This document shows positions 26,363 to 35,200 of a DNA stretch of 64,000 nucleotides, in pieces. Both the position numbers and the translations under genes were made by a program. The stretch covers positions 124,001 through 188,000 of the forward strand of contig JAPLFQ010000005.1 in the NCBI GenBank assembly GCA_026390595.1. Reading direction: 5' to 3'. Source of the stretch: Ignavibacteriales bacterium. Lineage in GTDB: Bacteria > Bacteroidota > Ignavibacteria > UBA10030. The notes beneath the pieces were generated by a model. It was not told where the DNA came from and made no database searches. It saw only the letters and a program-made list of their open reading frames with translations. Positions within the stretch are counted from its first letter, which is position 1. Each line of letters begins with the position of its first letter.

Positions 26363-28681
26363 TTACACCTTCACTACAAACACCCTTACCTCGCCGAACT
26401 CCATCGAGAGACGATGCTCTTTTTTCGCTGGTCCGCCTTCAACCGGAGCCATCGGCTTCGGAAAACGAACCGTCCTCTCGCCTCTGTCTGTAGCGACAAC
26501 CATCGCAGCCCCCTTCGTCGCACGGACGTTGTCCGGTTTTGAGCTCCACATGTTCACTCCAGCCTTCTCTGCGATCCATCGAAGCACTTCTACCGGCAGC
26601 GGACCGGCACCAGCATAGTACGATGTGAATCCGTCGTGTTCCCTGCTCGCAAAAGCAATTTCATTGTTGTCTGTCCACCTGCCATGGATCCGGATTCCTT
26701 TGTCGTTTCCGGGGATCACTGCAAACCGCGGATAGTGCGGCTTCTTTACTCCGAAGTCGCGGAAGAATTTCATCCCCGCATCGTCTATTGAACAGCGGAT
26801 CATCATCGGTCCGGGCTCATCCATACGCTTGAAGGAGAATCCCGTCAGCGTTTCCATCTGCTTCGGCTCGAACCGCTCGGGACCAATGTAACCCGGAGCG
26901 TAGAACCACACAACTGTCGCACCGCTCCCCTTGAAAAGAGCCTGAAGTTTTTCCACTTCATCCGGTGTCAGGAAGAATGTGTTGACCATAAGGAAGAGTT
27001 TGAACTTTGACCGGTCGTCCGGCTTCAGATCGAAACGATACATGAAGTCTGTCGGCGCGCCGACACGGTTGAACGTGCGTGCCTGCGAGTTCACCATCCA
27101 GTGTCCAAAGTAGTCGCTGATGACGATTCCAAAACCGTCCCAGGGCGATTCCGCCCACCAGTTCTGCGTCGCAAGCCACGATTTCGGTTCGTACACCGCC
27201 GCGATTTCCGAGACAGGACTGATATCAAGTTTCTGACGGTACTTCGCCCCCATGTCGACAAAGGATTTGACGACTTTGATCATGGGCGGCGTATCGAACC
27301 ATCCTTTGTTCGCCTGGAAGGGCGGCATGAGGTGACCGAAGTCGAACAACCATCCGGCATGCCCCGTTGCAAAGACCTGACCGAGATCGCGTTGAAGAAT
27401 CTTGAGCGTTCCTTCGACGGTGTCTGAACCGTCTCCTCCTTCACTTCTTCTGTACGGCTCGACATAGGTGCTCGGATCCATTTCCGAGATGAACATCTTG
27501 TTGTTACGCCGGATAGATTCGCTCAGGACACGATATGCACCGTCTCCCCCAACCCCGCGCGCTCGGCCCAGCCAGTTGCCGGCATCATCAATCACATCGC
27601 TGTTCCAACGCTGATTGCCCGGCACGTTGCTCCGTTGGTACGTGTAGGGAGTGGCTATATAGTCGAAGTCCGGCGAGGTGAGTACCGCCTCCGGCACGAG
27701 GTGCCCCGCTTCCTGTATCATCACGTTCTCAAGCACGTAGCAGAAAAACGTGCCGCAGATGACGCGACGTGCAGTTTCTTCTTTAATAACCTTCCCGAAC
27801 ATCGCCACCGTTTCAGCGGTATTCTTGTGATATTTATGCAGGAACTCGATGACGTCACGGTCTTTTTCCGGATCGCGCATTAATGGCCCGTTCTTGTCGA
27901 TCCGCCGTTCCGGCGACGGAATCGGTCCGGCGACTCTCTCCATAGGAGCGCTGTAGTCCGGCATCCACCTGCAGCCAAGATAGTGCCATTCACCAGTATG
28001 CATGCCAGAAATCTGGTACCCCATCATTCTGCTCTTGAGCGGCGAGGCTTCCATGTGTTTCAGAAAATCACGCAACATCGCTGCTGCATCCTGTTTATAG
28101 ATTTCCGATGCAAACGACGCAGCGTATGGATCGCCCAGCGCCGACCAATTGAAGCCCCCTTCAATCACCTGAGGCGCGATCTTAAATTGACCGGGGTCAA
28201 TCGGAAGTCCACACTTGATGAGTTCGTCGGGATGAGCTTCTTTCCACCAGGTTGGTGCATACGGATGGAGGCGCGGAAGTATGAACGCGTCGGGAACAAG
28301 CTCCAGAAGTTTCGCGAAGTACTTGTCGAATCGCGTCCAGTCATATTTGCCGGGCCCAATCCAACCGTCTTCCATGCCAATGAGTGGATGGATAAATCGG
28401 ATTCCCATTTTCCGGTAGGATTGCACGGTTTGCAACAGACTCGAACTCACTGCCAGGAGCGGGTATTCTTCCTTGCCGTTAAGATAAAGACGCGCCCCTC
28501 CCCGTTCCATCCGGACTTCGCAGCGGCACACGGGTTCGCCAATCAAGCGGTCAAGCTGCCGCAAGACATCGTTGTCAAGTTCGAGCTTCCTGTGTTCGAA
28601 CAGTTCAAACCCTGGGAGCGTGGAAAACGGAACAGCCGCGAGTGTTGCTCCGGCCAGCTTAAGTGCGTCGCGTCGTTTCAT
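26363..28681 (-). CDS. Tat-exported GH42-like glycoside hydrolase
   Basis: A 772-residue exported protein. ATG 28681 (GGAG 8 nt upstream) begins a twin-arginine signal (MKRRDALKLAGATLAAVP). The first 400 residues fit a GH42/GH-A type TIM barrel: YRKMGIRFIHPLIGMEDGW, YDWTRFDKYFAKLLELVPDA, PRLHPYAPTWWKEAHPDEL, GYQISGMHTGEWHYLG (acid/base region) and MFISEMDPSTYVEP (possible nucleophile Glu). A trimerisation-like alpha/beta domain follows (LFLMVNTFFLTPDEVEKLQ, YAPGYIG). It probably removes a beta-linked sugar, perhaps galactose; substrate and exact family are unconfirmed. It joins the three other exported glycosidases in the window. Confidence 0.75.
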   Translation of the reverse strand: MKRRDALKLAGATLAAVPFSTLPGFELFEHRKLELDNDVLRQLDRLIGEPVCRCEVRMERGGARLYLNGKEEYPLLAVSSSLLQTVQSYRKMGIRFIHPLIGMEDGWIGPGKYDWTRFDKYFAKLLELVPDAFILPRLHPYAPTWWKEAHPDELIKCGLPIDPGQFKIAPQVIEGGFNWSALGDPYAASFASEIYKQDAAAMLRDFLKHMEASPLKSRMMGYQISGMHTGEWHYLGCRWMPDYSAPMERVAGPIPSPERRIDKNGPLMRDPEKDRDVIEFLHKYHKNTAETVAMFGKVIKEETARRVICGTFFCYVLENVMIQEAGHLVPEAVLTSPDFDYIATPYTYQRSNVPGNQRWNSDVIDDAGNWLGRARGVGGDGAYRVLSESIRRNNKMFISEMDPSTYVEPYRRSEGGDGSDTVEGTLKILQRDLGQVFATGHAGWLFDFGHLMPPFQANKGWFDTPPMIKVVKSFVDMGAKYRQKLDISPVSEIAAVYEPKSWLATQNWWAESPWDGFGIVISDYFGHWMVNSQARTFNRVGAPTDFMYRFDLKPDDRSKFKLFLMVNTFFLTPDEVEKLQALFKGSGATVVWFYAPGYIGPERFEPKQMETLTGFSFKRMDEPGPMMIRCSIDDAGMKFFRDFGVKKPHYPRFAVIPGNDKGIRIHGRWTDNNEIAFASREHDGFTSYYAGAGPLPVEVLRWIAEKAGVNMWSSKPDNVRATKGAAMVVATDRGERTVRFPKPMAPVEGGPAKKEHRLSMEFGEVRVFVVKV

Positions 28682-28790
28682 ACGTAAACTCCGGATCAAT
28701 GAGGTGAGCGTGACTTCGATGCGGGAGTTTATTCAAAGTTCAGATGAAATGAAACTGAGAACTAGGAAAAACATGTTACACCCAATCGTT

Positions 28791-28872
28791 CTTCGAGAGT
28801 TAAACTCTCGAAGAGGGGGCAAGTCCGGGAGTCCCGCCATATAGATCGGCGGGCGGGTGAACTCTCGGACAA
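28791..28872. repeat. Two adjacent strong palindromes
   Basis: CTTCGAGAGTT-a-AACTCTCGAAG (28791-28813) is an 11-bp perfect inverted repeat around one base. Next to it, GTCCGGGAGT (about 28823-28832) pairs with ACTCTCGGAC (about 28860-28870), enclosing CCCGCC/GGCGGG (28833-28853). Both share GAGAGTT/AACTCTC. They lie in the 28682-29040 gap upstream of divergent genes. I see no gene in that gap. Confidence 0.65.
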
Positions 28873-29040
28873 CAAGAGGGCGTTCGGCGGACAATTTGCG
28901 CTGTGACGATGCAGAGGGAACGGCGAGGTGAAGATCGCTGTTGACAACCTCATGGGAGAGCGACTATCTTGCCATCCTGTCCTTCGTTGTACCGTGAATT
29001 CAAATACTTTCACACAACCATTACACAGAAGGGGTCACCG

Positions 29041-29421
29041 ATGAACCGTGTCATTCATTTCGAAATCCACGCTGAGAACCCAGGGCGTGCAATTACATTT
29101 TATCAGGATCTCTTTGGCTGGAAATTCGAACAGTGGGGAACGGTGGAATACTGGGTTGTGTACACCGGATCCAAATCGGAGCCGGGTATCGATGGCGGCC
29201 TCGTGAAGCGCCAGGGGACGATCGACGGCACCGCGGTTATCGCCTACGTCTGCACGGTTGAAGTTGCGTCACTTGACGATTCGGTTGCGAAAGCGCTGGC
29301 ACAAGGAGGGCAGATGGCGGTTCCGAAGATGCCGATCCCGGGCATGGGGTGGCTCGCCTACTGTAAAGACTCCGAAGGAAACATTTTTGGCATGATGCAG
29401 TCAGACCCGTCGGCGAAATAG
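29041..29421 (+). CDS. VOC (glyoxalase-like) family protein
   Basis: A 126-residue vicinal-oxygen-chelate protein. It opens with NRVIHFEIHAENPGRAITFY (betaalpha-beta-beta-beta module with His7 and Glu9), FYQDLFGWKFEQWG, then IDGGLVKRQG and WLAYCKDSEGNIFGMMQ, typical of the glyoxalase/bleomycin-resistance subgroup sometimes called CFP-30-like. ATG 29041 is preceded by AAGGGG; the longer frame from 28969 extends into the leader. Catalytic role unknown. It is a single gene between repeat-filled gaps. Confidence 0.88.
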   Translation: MNRVIHFEIHAENPGRAITFYQDLFGWKFEQWGTVEYWVVYTGSKSEPGIDGGLVKRQGTIDGTAVIAYVCTVEVASLDDSVAKALAQGGQMAVPKMPIPGMGWLAYCKDSEGNIFGMMQSDPSAK

Positions 29422-29440
29422 AGCGGGCAGATCGAAAGAA

Positions 29441-29527
29441 GGCACACAGATGGCACTGATGATACGAGATCGCCGCTGATTGGCAGCTCTATGGTGATCT
29501 CGTGCTTTTTCTGTGTCATCTGTGTGC
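29441..29527. repeat. Intergenic hairpin repeat, 'CACAGATG' family, copy 3
   Basis: GGCACACAGATGGCAC at the left pairs with GTGTCATCTGTGTGC at the right. Inside, GAGATCGCC..GGTGATCTC gives a second stem. TCGTGCTTTTTCTGTGTCATC is near-identical to the right end of copy 2. It lies between convergent VOC and lactate dehydrogenase genes. Confidence 0.75.
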
Positions 29528-29539
29528 TGCTTCCCGGGG

Positions 29540-30493
29540 TCATCCACCAAACGATTTCAGTGTTGTTTTCAGTTTCTCTGCGGATGAGCGAAACCCCTTC
29601 TCTTCGTCCTTGCTCAGGTTCAGCGTCAGGATTTCTTCCACCCCGTTCCCTCCAACAACACACGGCAGGCTGAGGCTCATGTCGGTCACGCCGTACTCTC
29701 CCGTCATCATCGTGGAGACCGAGAGAACGCTCCGATAATCACCCAGAATCGTCTCCACGATCGCCACGAGCCCCAATCCGATCGCATAGTATGTCGCCCC
29801 TTTTCTCTTGATAATCTCGTACGCCGCGTCGCGAACGCTCATAAAGAGCCCGTCCATGTCAGACTGGTTGTATTGTTTGTTCTGCAACGGAGCAAACTCC
29901 TGGAGGCGCACGCCGCCGATGTTGGCCAGGCTCCACAGGGGGATTTCGCTGTCTCCATGTTCACCGATGATGTACGCATGAACACTCCGGGCATCAACGC
30001 CATAATATTGGCCGAGGAGGAATCTGAAACGGGAAGTATCCAGTATTGTACCGGACCCGATGACTTTTGCCGTCGACAGGCGTGATTCCTTCAACGAGAT
30101 GTGCGTGAGGATATCAACGGGATTTGTCGCGATCAGGATAATGCCGTCCGGGTTGTGTCGAACAACATCCGGAACGATGGACCGGAATATTTTTACGTTT
30201 CTGGCGAGAAGGTCCAACCGGGTCTCGCCCGGCTGCTGCGACGCTCCTGCGGCGATAACGACAACCTGTGCGCCGCTCAGGTCAGCGTAACTTCCCGCAA
30301 CAATCTTCACCGGCTTGCTGAACGACAAGCCATGATTGAAATCCATCATCTCGCCGATCGCCTTTTCGTTGTCGACGTCGACGAGAACGATTTCTGTTGC
30401 CAGCTCCCGGATCATCAGCGCGTACACAAACGACGACCCCACCAACCCCGTACCGACAACGCCAACTTTTCGTTTACCCGGAGTATCTAACAT
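29540..30493 (-). CDS. ldh: L-lactate dehydrogenase
   Basis: A 317-residue NAD-dependent 2-hydroxyacid dehydrogenase. GTGLVGSS (14-21) is the nucleotide-binding loop, and D39 in LVDVD selects NAD. GASQQPGETR (83-92) has Gln at the specificity position (Q86, Q102 in LDH numbering), which marks lactate and not malate dehydrogenase. NPVDILT follows, and IGEHGDSE carries the catalytic His179. It reduces pyruvate to L-lactate, regenerating NAD in the cytoplasm. ATG 30493 fits the family. Monocistronic, divergent from the Bat operon. Confidence 0.93.
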   Translation of the reverse strand: MLDTPGKRKVGVVGTGLVGSSFVYALMIRELATEIVLVDVDNEKAIGEMMDFNHGLSFSKPVKIVAGSYADLSGAQVVVIAAGASQQPGETRLDLLARNVKIFRSIVPDVVRHNPDGIILIATNPVDILTHISLKESRLSTAKVIGSGTILDTSRFRFLLGQYYGVDARSVHAYIIGEHGDSEIPLWSLANIGGVRLQEFAPLQNKQYNQSDMDGLFMSVRDAAYEIIKRKGATYYAIGLGLVAIVETILGDYRSVLSVSTMMTGEYGVTDMSLSLPCVVGGNGVEEILTLNLSKDEEKGFRSSAEKLKTTLKSFGG

Positions 30494-30612
30494 TTCTTGT
30501 CCTTTCTTGACTCTTCATGTCTCTCACCTGCCACACAGTTGCCAACGGCCGGCGGAATGCAAAGGTTCCGTTTCTGAAACCTTTCCCCTCCCGTGCCCGT
30601 TCTTACGTCGAT

Positions 30613-30643
30613 TGCATCCTCGGCCATTAATTGCTAAATTTGC
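30613..30643 (+). promoter_or_regulatory. Candidate Bacteroidota-type promoter for the Bat operon
   Basis: TTG (30613-30615), 20 nt, TAAATTTG (30636-30643), matching the TTG/TAnnTTTG pattern of the Bacteroidota housekeeping sigma. It lies about 180 nt before moxR in a 331 nt intergenic region. Unproven. Confidence 0.3.
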
Positions 30644-30747
30644 ATTGGTAGTGCACATGTGGCTGAAAGCTGACAACTATCCCGAGCCGCCCACCAGGTT
30701 CTCGGAGAATCTGTTGCGTGGGTCGAATTATTTTATTTTCAGAGGAA

Positions 30748-30772
30748 GGCGGAACAGTTCCGCCATTTTTTT
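30748..30772 (+). terminator. Terminator-like hairpin in the Bat operon leader
   Basis: GGCGGAAC-a-GTTCCGCC followed by A and seven T residues, the form of an intrinsic terminator. No plus-strand gene lies upstream, and moxR starts 52 nt later. It would therefore act as an attenuator of the Bat operon or as insulation. A single-base loop is too tight, so 3-4 unpaired bases would open in practice. Confidence 0.5.
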
Positions 30773-30824
30773 CGTCCAATACGTGTACGGAACTATTTTG
30801 GAGTCAATGACTTAGGAGGATCGA

Positions 30825-31808
30825 GTGGATATTAAGACAATCAATGAGATGATTCAGCGCGAGAGCGGGTTCATCGAAAATTTGACCAGCGAGATCAGCA
30901 AAGCCATCGTCGGACAGAAGCAGATGGTCGACCGGCTGCTGATCGGCCTTCTCTGCAATGGGCACATTTTGCTGGAGGGTGTCCCGGGTCTTGCGAAAAC
31001 GCTCACGATTAAGACGCTCGCGGCCGCCATCAGCGCGAAGTTTCAGCGCATCCAGTTCACTCCCGACCTCCTCCCGGCCGATCTTATCGGCACGATGATC
31101 TACAACCAGAAGGACGGGAAGTTCTTCACCCGCCGCGGACCGATCTTCGCCAACTTCATACTCGCAGACGAGATCAACCGCGCCCCGGCAAAAGTCCAGA
31201 GCGCGCTGCTCGAAGCAATGCAGGAACGCCAGATAACCATCGGCGAAGAGACGTTCAAACTCGACGAGCCATTTCTTGTGCTCGCGACACAAAACCCGAT
31301 TGAGCAGGAAGGAACTTATCCCCTCCCGGAGGCTCAGGTCGACCGTTTCATGTTAAAGGTGAAAATCGGATATCCGTCACGTGAAGAAGAGCTCCTGATC
31401 ATGCGCCAGAACGTCCTCGGTGAACAACGCGACATTAAGCCCGTTGTTTCTCCGAAGGAAATCCTCGCTGCCCGCGAAGTTCTCAAGAGCGTCTACATGG
31501 ACGAAAAGATCGAGCGCTACATTCTCGATATCGTCATCGCAACGCGGGAGCCGGCGCAGTTCAAACTGGAGAAGATTGCACCGCTCATCAGCTACGGTGC
31601 GTCACCCCGTGCATCAATCAACCTCGCACTCGCGTCGAAAGCCCATGCGTTCATCAAGCGTCGCGGCTACGTCATTCCGGAAGACGTTCGGGCAATCAGC
31701 CTCGACGTGCTGCGCCACCGCGTGGCGGTTACGTACGAAGCTGAGGCGGAGGAGATTACGCCGGAACATGTGGTCCAGGAAATTCTGAATCACATCGAAG
31801 TGCCTTAA
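30825..31808 (+). CDS. moxR: MoxR-family AAA+ ATPase
   Basis: A 327-residue AAA+ ATPase of the MoxR family, first gene of the Bat operon. GTG 30825 follows AGGAGG. Walker A is EGVPGLAKT (about 51-59). Walker B is FILADEINRAPAKVQSALLE (about 108-127), and LATQNPIEQEGTYPLPEAQV is the sensor-1 region. A lid domain follows. MoxR ATPases work with von Willebrand factor A proteins encoded beside them, as chaperones for assembly of enzyme or envelope complexes. All following Bat genes are on the same strand. Confidence 0.95.
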   Translation: MDIKTINEMIQRESGFIENLTSEISKAIVGQKQMVDRLLIGLLCNGHILLEGVPGLAKTLTIKTLAAAISAKFQRIQFTPDLLPADLIGTMIYNQKDGKFFTRRGPIFANFILADEINRAPAKVQSALLEAMQERQITIGEETFKLDEPFLVLATQNPIEQEGTYPLPEAQVDRFMLKVKIGYPSREEELLIMRQNVLGEQRDIKPVVSPKEILAAREVLKSVYMDEKIERYILDIVIATREPAQFKLEKIAPLISYGASPRASINLALASKAHAFIKRRGYVIPEDVRAISLDVLRHRVAVTYEAEAEEITPEHVVQEILNHIEVP

Positions 31809-31920
31809 CATTGTCGATTAACCCGGCGTGAAACCTGGAATTGTCGATTGTCGATTTCCAGTTGTCGATTCGATAAAACCCAGAACTTGAAACTCGAAAC
31901 TTTAAACCCAAGACTCTAAA
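31809..31920. repeat. GATTGTCGATT and AACTTGAAACTC word repeats inside Bat operon
   Basis: ATTGTCGATT occurs several times in 31809-31873. A 21-nt word at 31875-31895 (AAAACCCAGAACTTGAAACT plus C) has an exact inverse copy at 55597-55617. Both fill the moxR-DUF58 gap, which is usually very short in Bat operons. Confidence 0.6.
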
Positions 31921-31937
31921 CTCGTTCTTGCTCCGCT

Positions 31938-32813
31938 TTGGAAACTAAAGAGCTTTTGAAAAAGGTTCGCCAGCTTGAGATCCGCACACGCGGCCTGGTG
32001 AACCAGGTCTTCTCCGGCGAATATCACTCGGTATTCAAGGGGCGGGGAATGTCCTTCTCGGAGGTGCGCGAATACCAGATCGGTGATGACGTGAGGACGA
32101 TCGATTGGAACGTCACGGCACGGTTCGATCACCCGTTCATCAAGATCTTCGAGGAAGAGCGTGAGCTGACTGTCATGCTGCTCGTCGACATCAGCGGCTC
32201 GCAGTTTTTCGGATCACAGGGACAGTTGAAGCGCGATATCGCACTGGAGATCAGCGCCATCCTTGCGTTCTCGGCGATGAAGAACAACGACAAGGTGGGG
32301 GCGCTTCTGTTTTCCGACCAGGTCGAGAAATTTATTCCGCCGCGCAAGGGGCAGTCGCACGTACTGCGGATCGTCCGGGAGCTCATTTCGTTCGAGCCGA
32401 AGCACTCGGCGACCGGCATCAAGGGAGCTCTCGACTACCTCAACCACGTGCTGAAGAAACGGAGTATCGTTTTCGTTATTTCCGACTTCATGGACAGCGG
32501 CTATGAGGCTTCTCTTCGCATCGCCGGAAAACGTCATGACCTGATCGGCATCCGGCTTCTGGACCCGCGTGAACACGAGCTGCCGCGTATGGGGCTTGTG
32601 ACGTTCCGCGACGCAGAAACGGGAGCGCAACGATGGGTTGACACGGCCGATCCAAGGGTGCTCACCGCATACCGGGCCTATCGACATGCGGTGGAGGACT
32701 CGAGAAAGACGACGTTTATCAAAGCGAAATTAGACAGTATCGATATCCGCCTCGACAAGCCATACATGAAACCTCTCGTTGATTTCTTCAGACTACGGGA
32801 GCGGCGTTGGTAG
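31938..32813 (+). CDS. DUF58 domain protein of the Bat operon
   Basis: A 291-residue DUF58 protein (von Willebrand A-like fold). The signature is YHSVFKGRGMSFSEVREYQI then GDDVRTIDWNVTAR (about 32-65), LLVDISGSQ (MIDAS-like DISGS), and ISFEPKHSATGIKGALDYL. No good ATG is present; TTG 31938 gives the usual N-terminus (ELLKKVRQLEIRTRGLV). It always accompanies MoxR and is thought to be a partner in the same complex. It overlaps the long reading frame of the next gene. Confidence 0.92.
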   Translation: METKELLKKVRQLEIRTRGLVNQVFSGEYHSVFKGRGMSFSEVREYQIGDDVRTIDWNVTARFDHPFIKIFEEERELTVMLLVDISGSQFFGSQGQLKRDIALEISAILAFSAMKNNDKVGALLFSDQVEKFIPPRKGQSHVLRIVRELISFEPKHSATGIKGALDYLNHVLKKRSIVFVISDFMDSGYEASLRIAGKRHDLIGIRLLDPREHELPRMGLVTFRDAETGAQRWVDTADPRVLTAYRAYRHAVEDSRKTTFIKAKLDSIDIRLDKPYMKPLVDFFRLRERRW

Positions 32814-32842
32814 GTGCGGTCAATTCCCCTCAATCGTATACG

Positions 32843-33784
32843 ATGAAACGGATCGTTACCGGCATATTGCTTGTGCTTTTCGCCGTGGCGGCCCGGGCTC
32901 AGGAACCCCGGGTCACAGCGCGCACGGACTCCGCTCAATATAAGATCGGAGACTGGATTCTTCTGCACGTTTCTGCTGAATTGCCGGCAGATGTGGATTC
33001 CCTCGCTCCGGCGGTCAGAGACAGCGTTGGCGCCTTCGAGGTTCTTGCCATCGACGCCCCTCGCGCCGCAGGCGGGCGTCAGGAATGGGTTTTCAAGCTT
33101 ACGATGTTCGATACGGGAGACGTGTTCATTCCTCCCGTGGCGTTCTGGTACAAACACCGGCAGGACACCCTGCAACGCATCGCTTATTCCAATCCAATTT
33201 CTCTTTCCATCGTGAGCATACCGTTCGATCCCAAGGGGGATATCAAGGACATCAAGCCACCGCTGGATGCTCCGTGGAGATTCGAAGACTTCCTGCCGTA
33301 CCTGATAGCTCTTCTGGTTCTTGCGCTCGCTGCTCTCGGATACTATTACTATCGCAGGTGGAAGAAACGGCGTGAGGAGGGGTTTGTACCGATCAAACCG
33401 TCCATACCTCCGGGTCAGGTGGCGCTCTCGGCATTACGCGTCCTTGAAGAGAAACACCTGTGGCAGCAGGGAATGGTCAAGCAGTACTATTCCGAGGTGA
33501 CAGAAATCGTCCGCCGATTCGTCGAGGATCAATATGGCGTGCTTGCCCTTGAATCGACATCGGATGAAATCCTCGCGCAGCTCCTGAAGCTCCCTGAAGC
33601 TCAAGCGCTGCTCAAAGAATTTCGCTCCTTCTTTACCACGGCAGATCTCGTCAAATTCGCGAAGTATGTCCCGGCCCCCGAGGATCACGACCATGAACTT
33701 CGCTGGGCATACGAAATTGTCCGGGCCATGATCCCGAAACCGACACCTCAACCGGAAGAGCAGGAGGTGGAGAATGTTCGGTGA
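32843..33784 (+). CDS. Bat operon exported protein with one TM segment (BatX/DUF4381-like)
   Basis: A 313-residue protein with a signal peptide (MKRIVTGILLVLFAVAARAQ). An extracytoplasmic beta domain follows (KIGDWILLHVSAELPADVDS, WVFKLTMFDTGDVFIPPVAF). A TM segment (about 156-174, PYLIALLVLALAALGYYYYR) precedes a basic cytoplasmic helical domain containing FVEDQYGVLALESTSDEILA. The layout is that of the protein found between DUF58 and BatA in Bacteroidota operons. ATG 32843 starts the signal; the TTG 36 nt earlier does not. It overlaps batA by 11 nt. Confidence 0.85.
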   Translation: MKRIVTGILLVLFAVAARAQEPRVTARTDSAQYKIGDWILLHVSAELPADVDSLAPAVRDSVGAFEVLAIDAPRAAGGRQEWVFKLTMFDTGDVFIPPVAFWYKHRQDTLQRIAYSNPISLSIVSIPFDPKGDIKDIKPPLDAPWRFEDFLPYLIALLVLALAALGYYYYRRWKKRREEGFVPIKPSIPPGQVALSALRVLEEKHLWQQGMVKQYYSEVTEIVRRFVEDQYGVLALESTSDEILAQLLKLPEAQALLKEFRSFFTTADLVKFAKYVPAPEDHDHELRWAYEIVRAMIPKPTPQPEEQEVENVR

Positions 33785-34766
33785 CGGGTTTGCATATCCA
33801 TGGGTGCTTTGGTTCCTGTTCCTGATTCCGGTGCTCGGATTCGTCTTCTGGAGACGGCGAAGAACGATGGTCACAGAGGTGACCTTCTCTTCCCTTCAGC
33901 CGTTCGACCATACGCCCCGCACGCTGCGTGAGAGACTGCATCTGGCACCGCTCTGGCTCCGCCTCGCCGCGCTCGCTCTCTTTATTGTCGCCCTGGCGCG
34001 CCCGCAATCGGTATCCAGCAAAGAAAATGTGTCGACAGAGGGAATCGACATCGTGCTTGTTCTTGACATCTCCGGCAGTATGCTTGCCGAAGATTTTACG
34101 CCGAACCGCATGCAGGCGGCGAAACAGGTTGCCGAGGAATTCATCGACGGGCGCGCGAACGACCGCATCGGCCTGGTGATTTTTTCAGCCGAGAGTTTCA
34201 CGCAGTGTCCGCTTACAACCGACTATCCGGTTCTGAAATCACTCCTCAAGGAAGTGAAGAACGGCATGATCACCGACGGAACAGCGATCGGGCTCGCCCT
34301 CGCCAACGGCGTCAACCGTCTCAAAGACAGCAAGGCAAAGAGTCGTGTGATGATCCTGTTGACGGACGGTGTGAACAACCGGGGCGAAATTGATCCCATC
34401 ACGGCAGCGAAGATCGCGGCGACATTTGCCATTCGTGTCTATACTGTTGGAGTCGGAGCTCAGGGCGAAGCCCCTTATCCCGTTGAAACGCCCTTTGGCA
34501 TACAGCGAAGGCTCATTCCTGTCGACCTCGACGAAAAAACGCTCTCGGCGGTTGCCGATATGACCGGCGGCAAGTACTACCGCGCCACCGATAACAGAAA
34601 GCTGAAGGCGATTTATAAGGAAATTGATCAGCTCGAACGTTCCAAAATTGAAGTGACCGCCTACAAACGGTATTCGGAGAAGTTTTATGGGTGGCTTTTT
34701 GGGGGGTTGTTTATGTTGATGCTGGAATTCGGATTGGCAACTACGGTGTTGAGGAAGATTCCGTAG
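33774..34766 (+). CDS. batA: BatA, von Willebrand factor A membrane protein
   Basis: A 330-residue protein: two N-terminal TM segments (8-26 and 60-75, the BatA-type head), then a VWA domain with complete MIDAS. D98-I-S-G-S (DISGSM), DGTAIGLALANG (second site) and LLTDGVNN (third). A C-terminal TM segment (about 303-322) follows. Bat proteins form an inner-membrane complex linked to aerotolerance and virulence in Bacteroides and Leptospira relatives. Stop at 34766 is followed directly by an inverted repeat and the S23 gene, which separate it from batB. Confidence 0.93.
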   Translation: MFGDGFAYPWVLWFLFLIPVLGFVFWRRRRTMVTEVTFSSLQPFDHTPRTLRERLHLAPLWLRLAALALFIVALARPQSVSSKENVSTEGIDIVLVLDISGSMLAEDFTPNRMQAAKQVAEEFIDGRANDRIGLVIFSAESFTQCPLTTDYPVLKSLLKEVKNGMITDGTAIGLALANGVNRLKDSKAKSRVMILLTDGVNNRGEIDPITAAKIAATFAIRVYTVGVGAQGEAPYPVETPFGIQRRLIPVDLDEKTLSAVADMTGGKYYRATDNRKLKAIYKEIDQLERSKIEVTAYKRYSEKFYGWLFGGLFMLMLEFGLATTVLRKIP

Positions 34767-34770
34767 CAAA

Positions 34771-34806
34771 AAGCCGTTAGCTGTTGGCAATTAGCTGTTA
34801 GCGAAT
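34771..34806. repeat. TAGC-word repeat A7, left flank of S23 cassette
   Basis: AAGCCGTTAGCTGTTGGCAA then TTAGCTGTTAGCG. It begins 4 nt after the batA stop. The inverted counterpart lies at 35201-35232. Confidence 0.7.
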
Positions 34807-34846
34807 AACTCCGATTGTCTTCGTGCCATTGTGTGAAAGCCTGACT

Positions 34847-35200
34847 ATGAAAGATTTCCGGGAATTACGCGTATGGCAGAAAGCTCATAGCCTCACGTTA
34901 CACGTCTACAACGTGACAAAAAAGTTTCCCAAAGAGGAAATGTACGGATTGACAAGCCAGATCCGTAGAGCAAGCAGTTCGATTGCTGCCAATATCGCAG
35001 AAGGATGTGGCCGAAAGACAGATGCAGATTCTTGCCGGTTCTTGGTTGTCGCTTTGGGCTCCGGCACCGAGCTCGAGTATCACCTTTTGCTTTCACACGA
35101 TCTCAAGCTCCTGACTGATGTCGAATACGAGTCACTCCAGCAAGAGTTGACCGAGATCAAAAAGATGCTCAACGCTTTTATCACGAGACTTTCAACTTGA
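34847..35200 (+). CDS. Four-helix-bundle (S23 / 23S rRNA intervening-sequence) protein inserted in Bat operon
   Basis: A 117-residue S23-type four-helix-bundle protein. It has KDFRELRVWQKAHSLTLHVY, then FPKEEMYGLTSQIRRASSSI, AANIAEGCGRKT, SCRFLVVALGSGTELEYHLL and LQQELTEIKKMLNAF. ATG 34847 gives the family-standard start MKDFRELRVWQ. The family is named from ORFs in 23S rRNA intervening sequences, but stand-alone copies are common, and the function is unknown (nucleic-acid or reverse-transcriptase accessory roles are known for related Avd proteins). It is not a known Bat component. It is bracketed by inverted TAGC-word repeats in an operon that is otherwise tightly packed. Confidence 0.9.
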   Translation: MKDFRELRVWQKAHSLTLHVYNVTKKFPKEEMYGLTSQIRRASSSIAANIAEGCGRKTDADSCRFLVVALGSGTELEYHLLLSHDLKLLTDVEYESLQQELTEIKKMLNAFITRLST

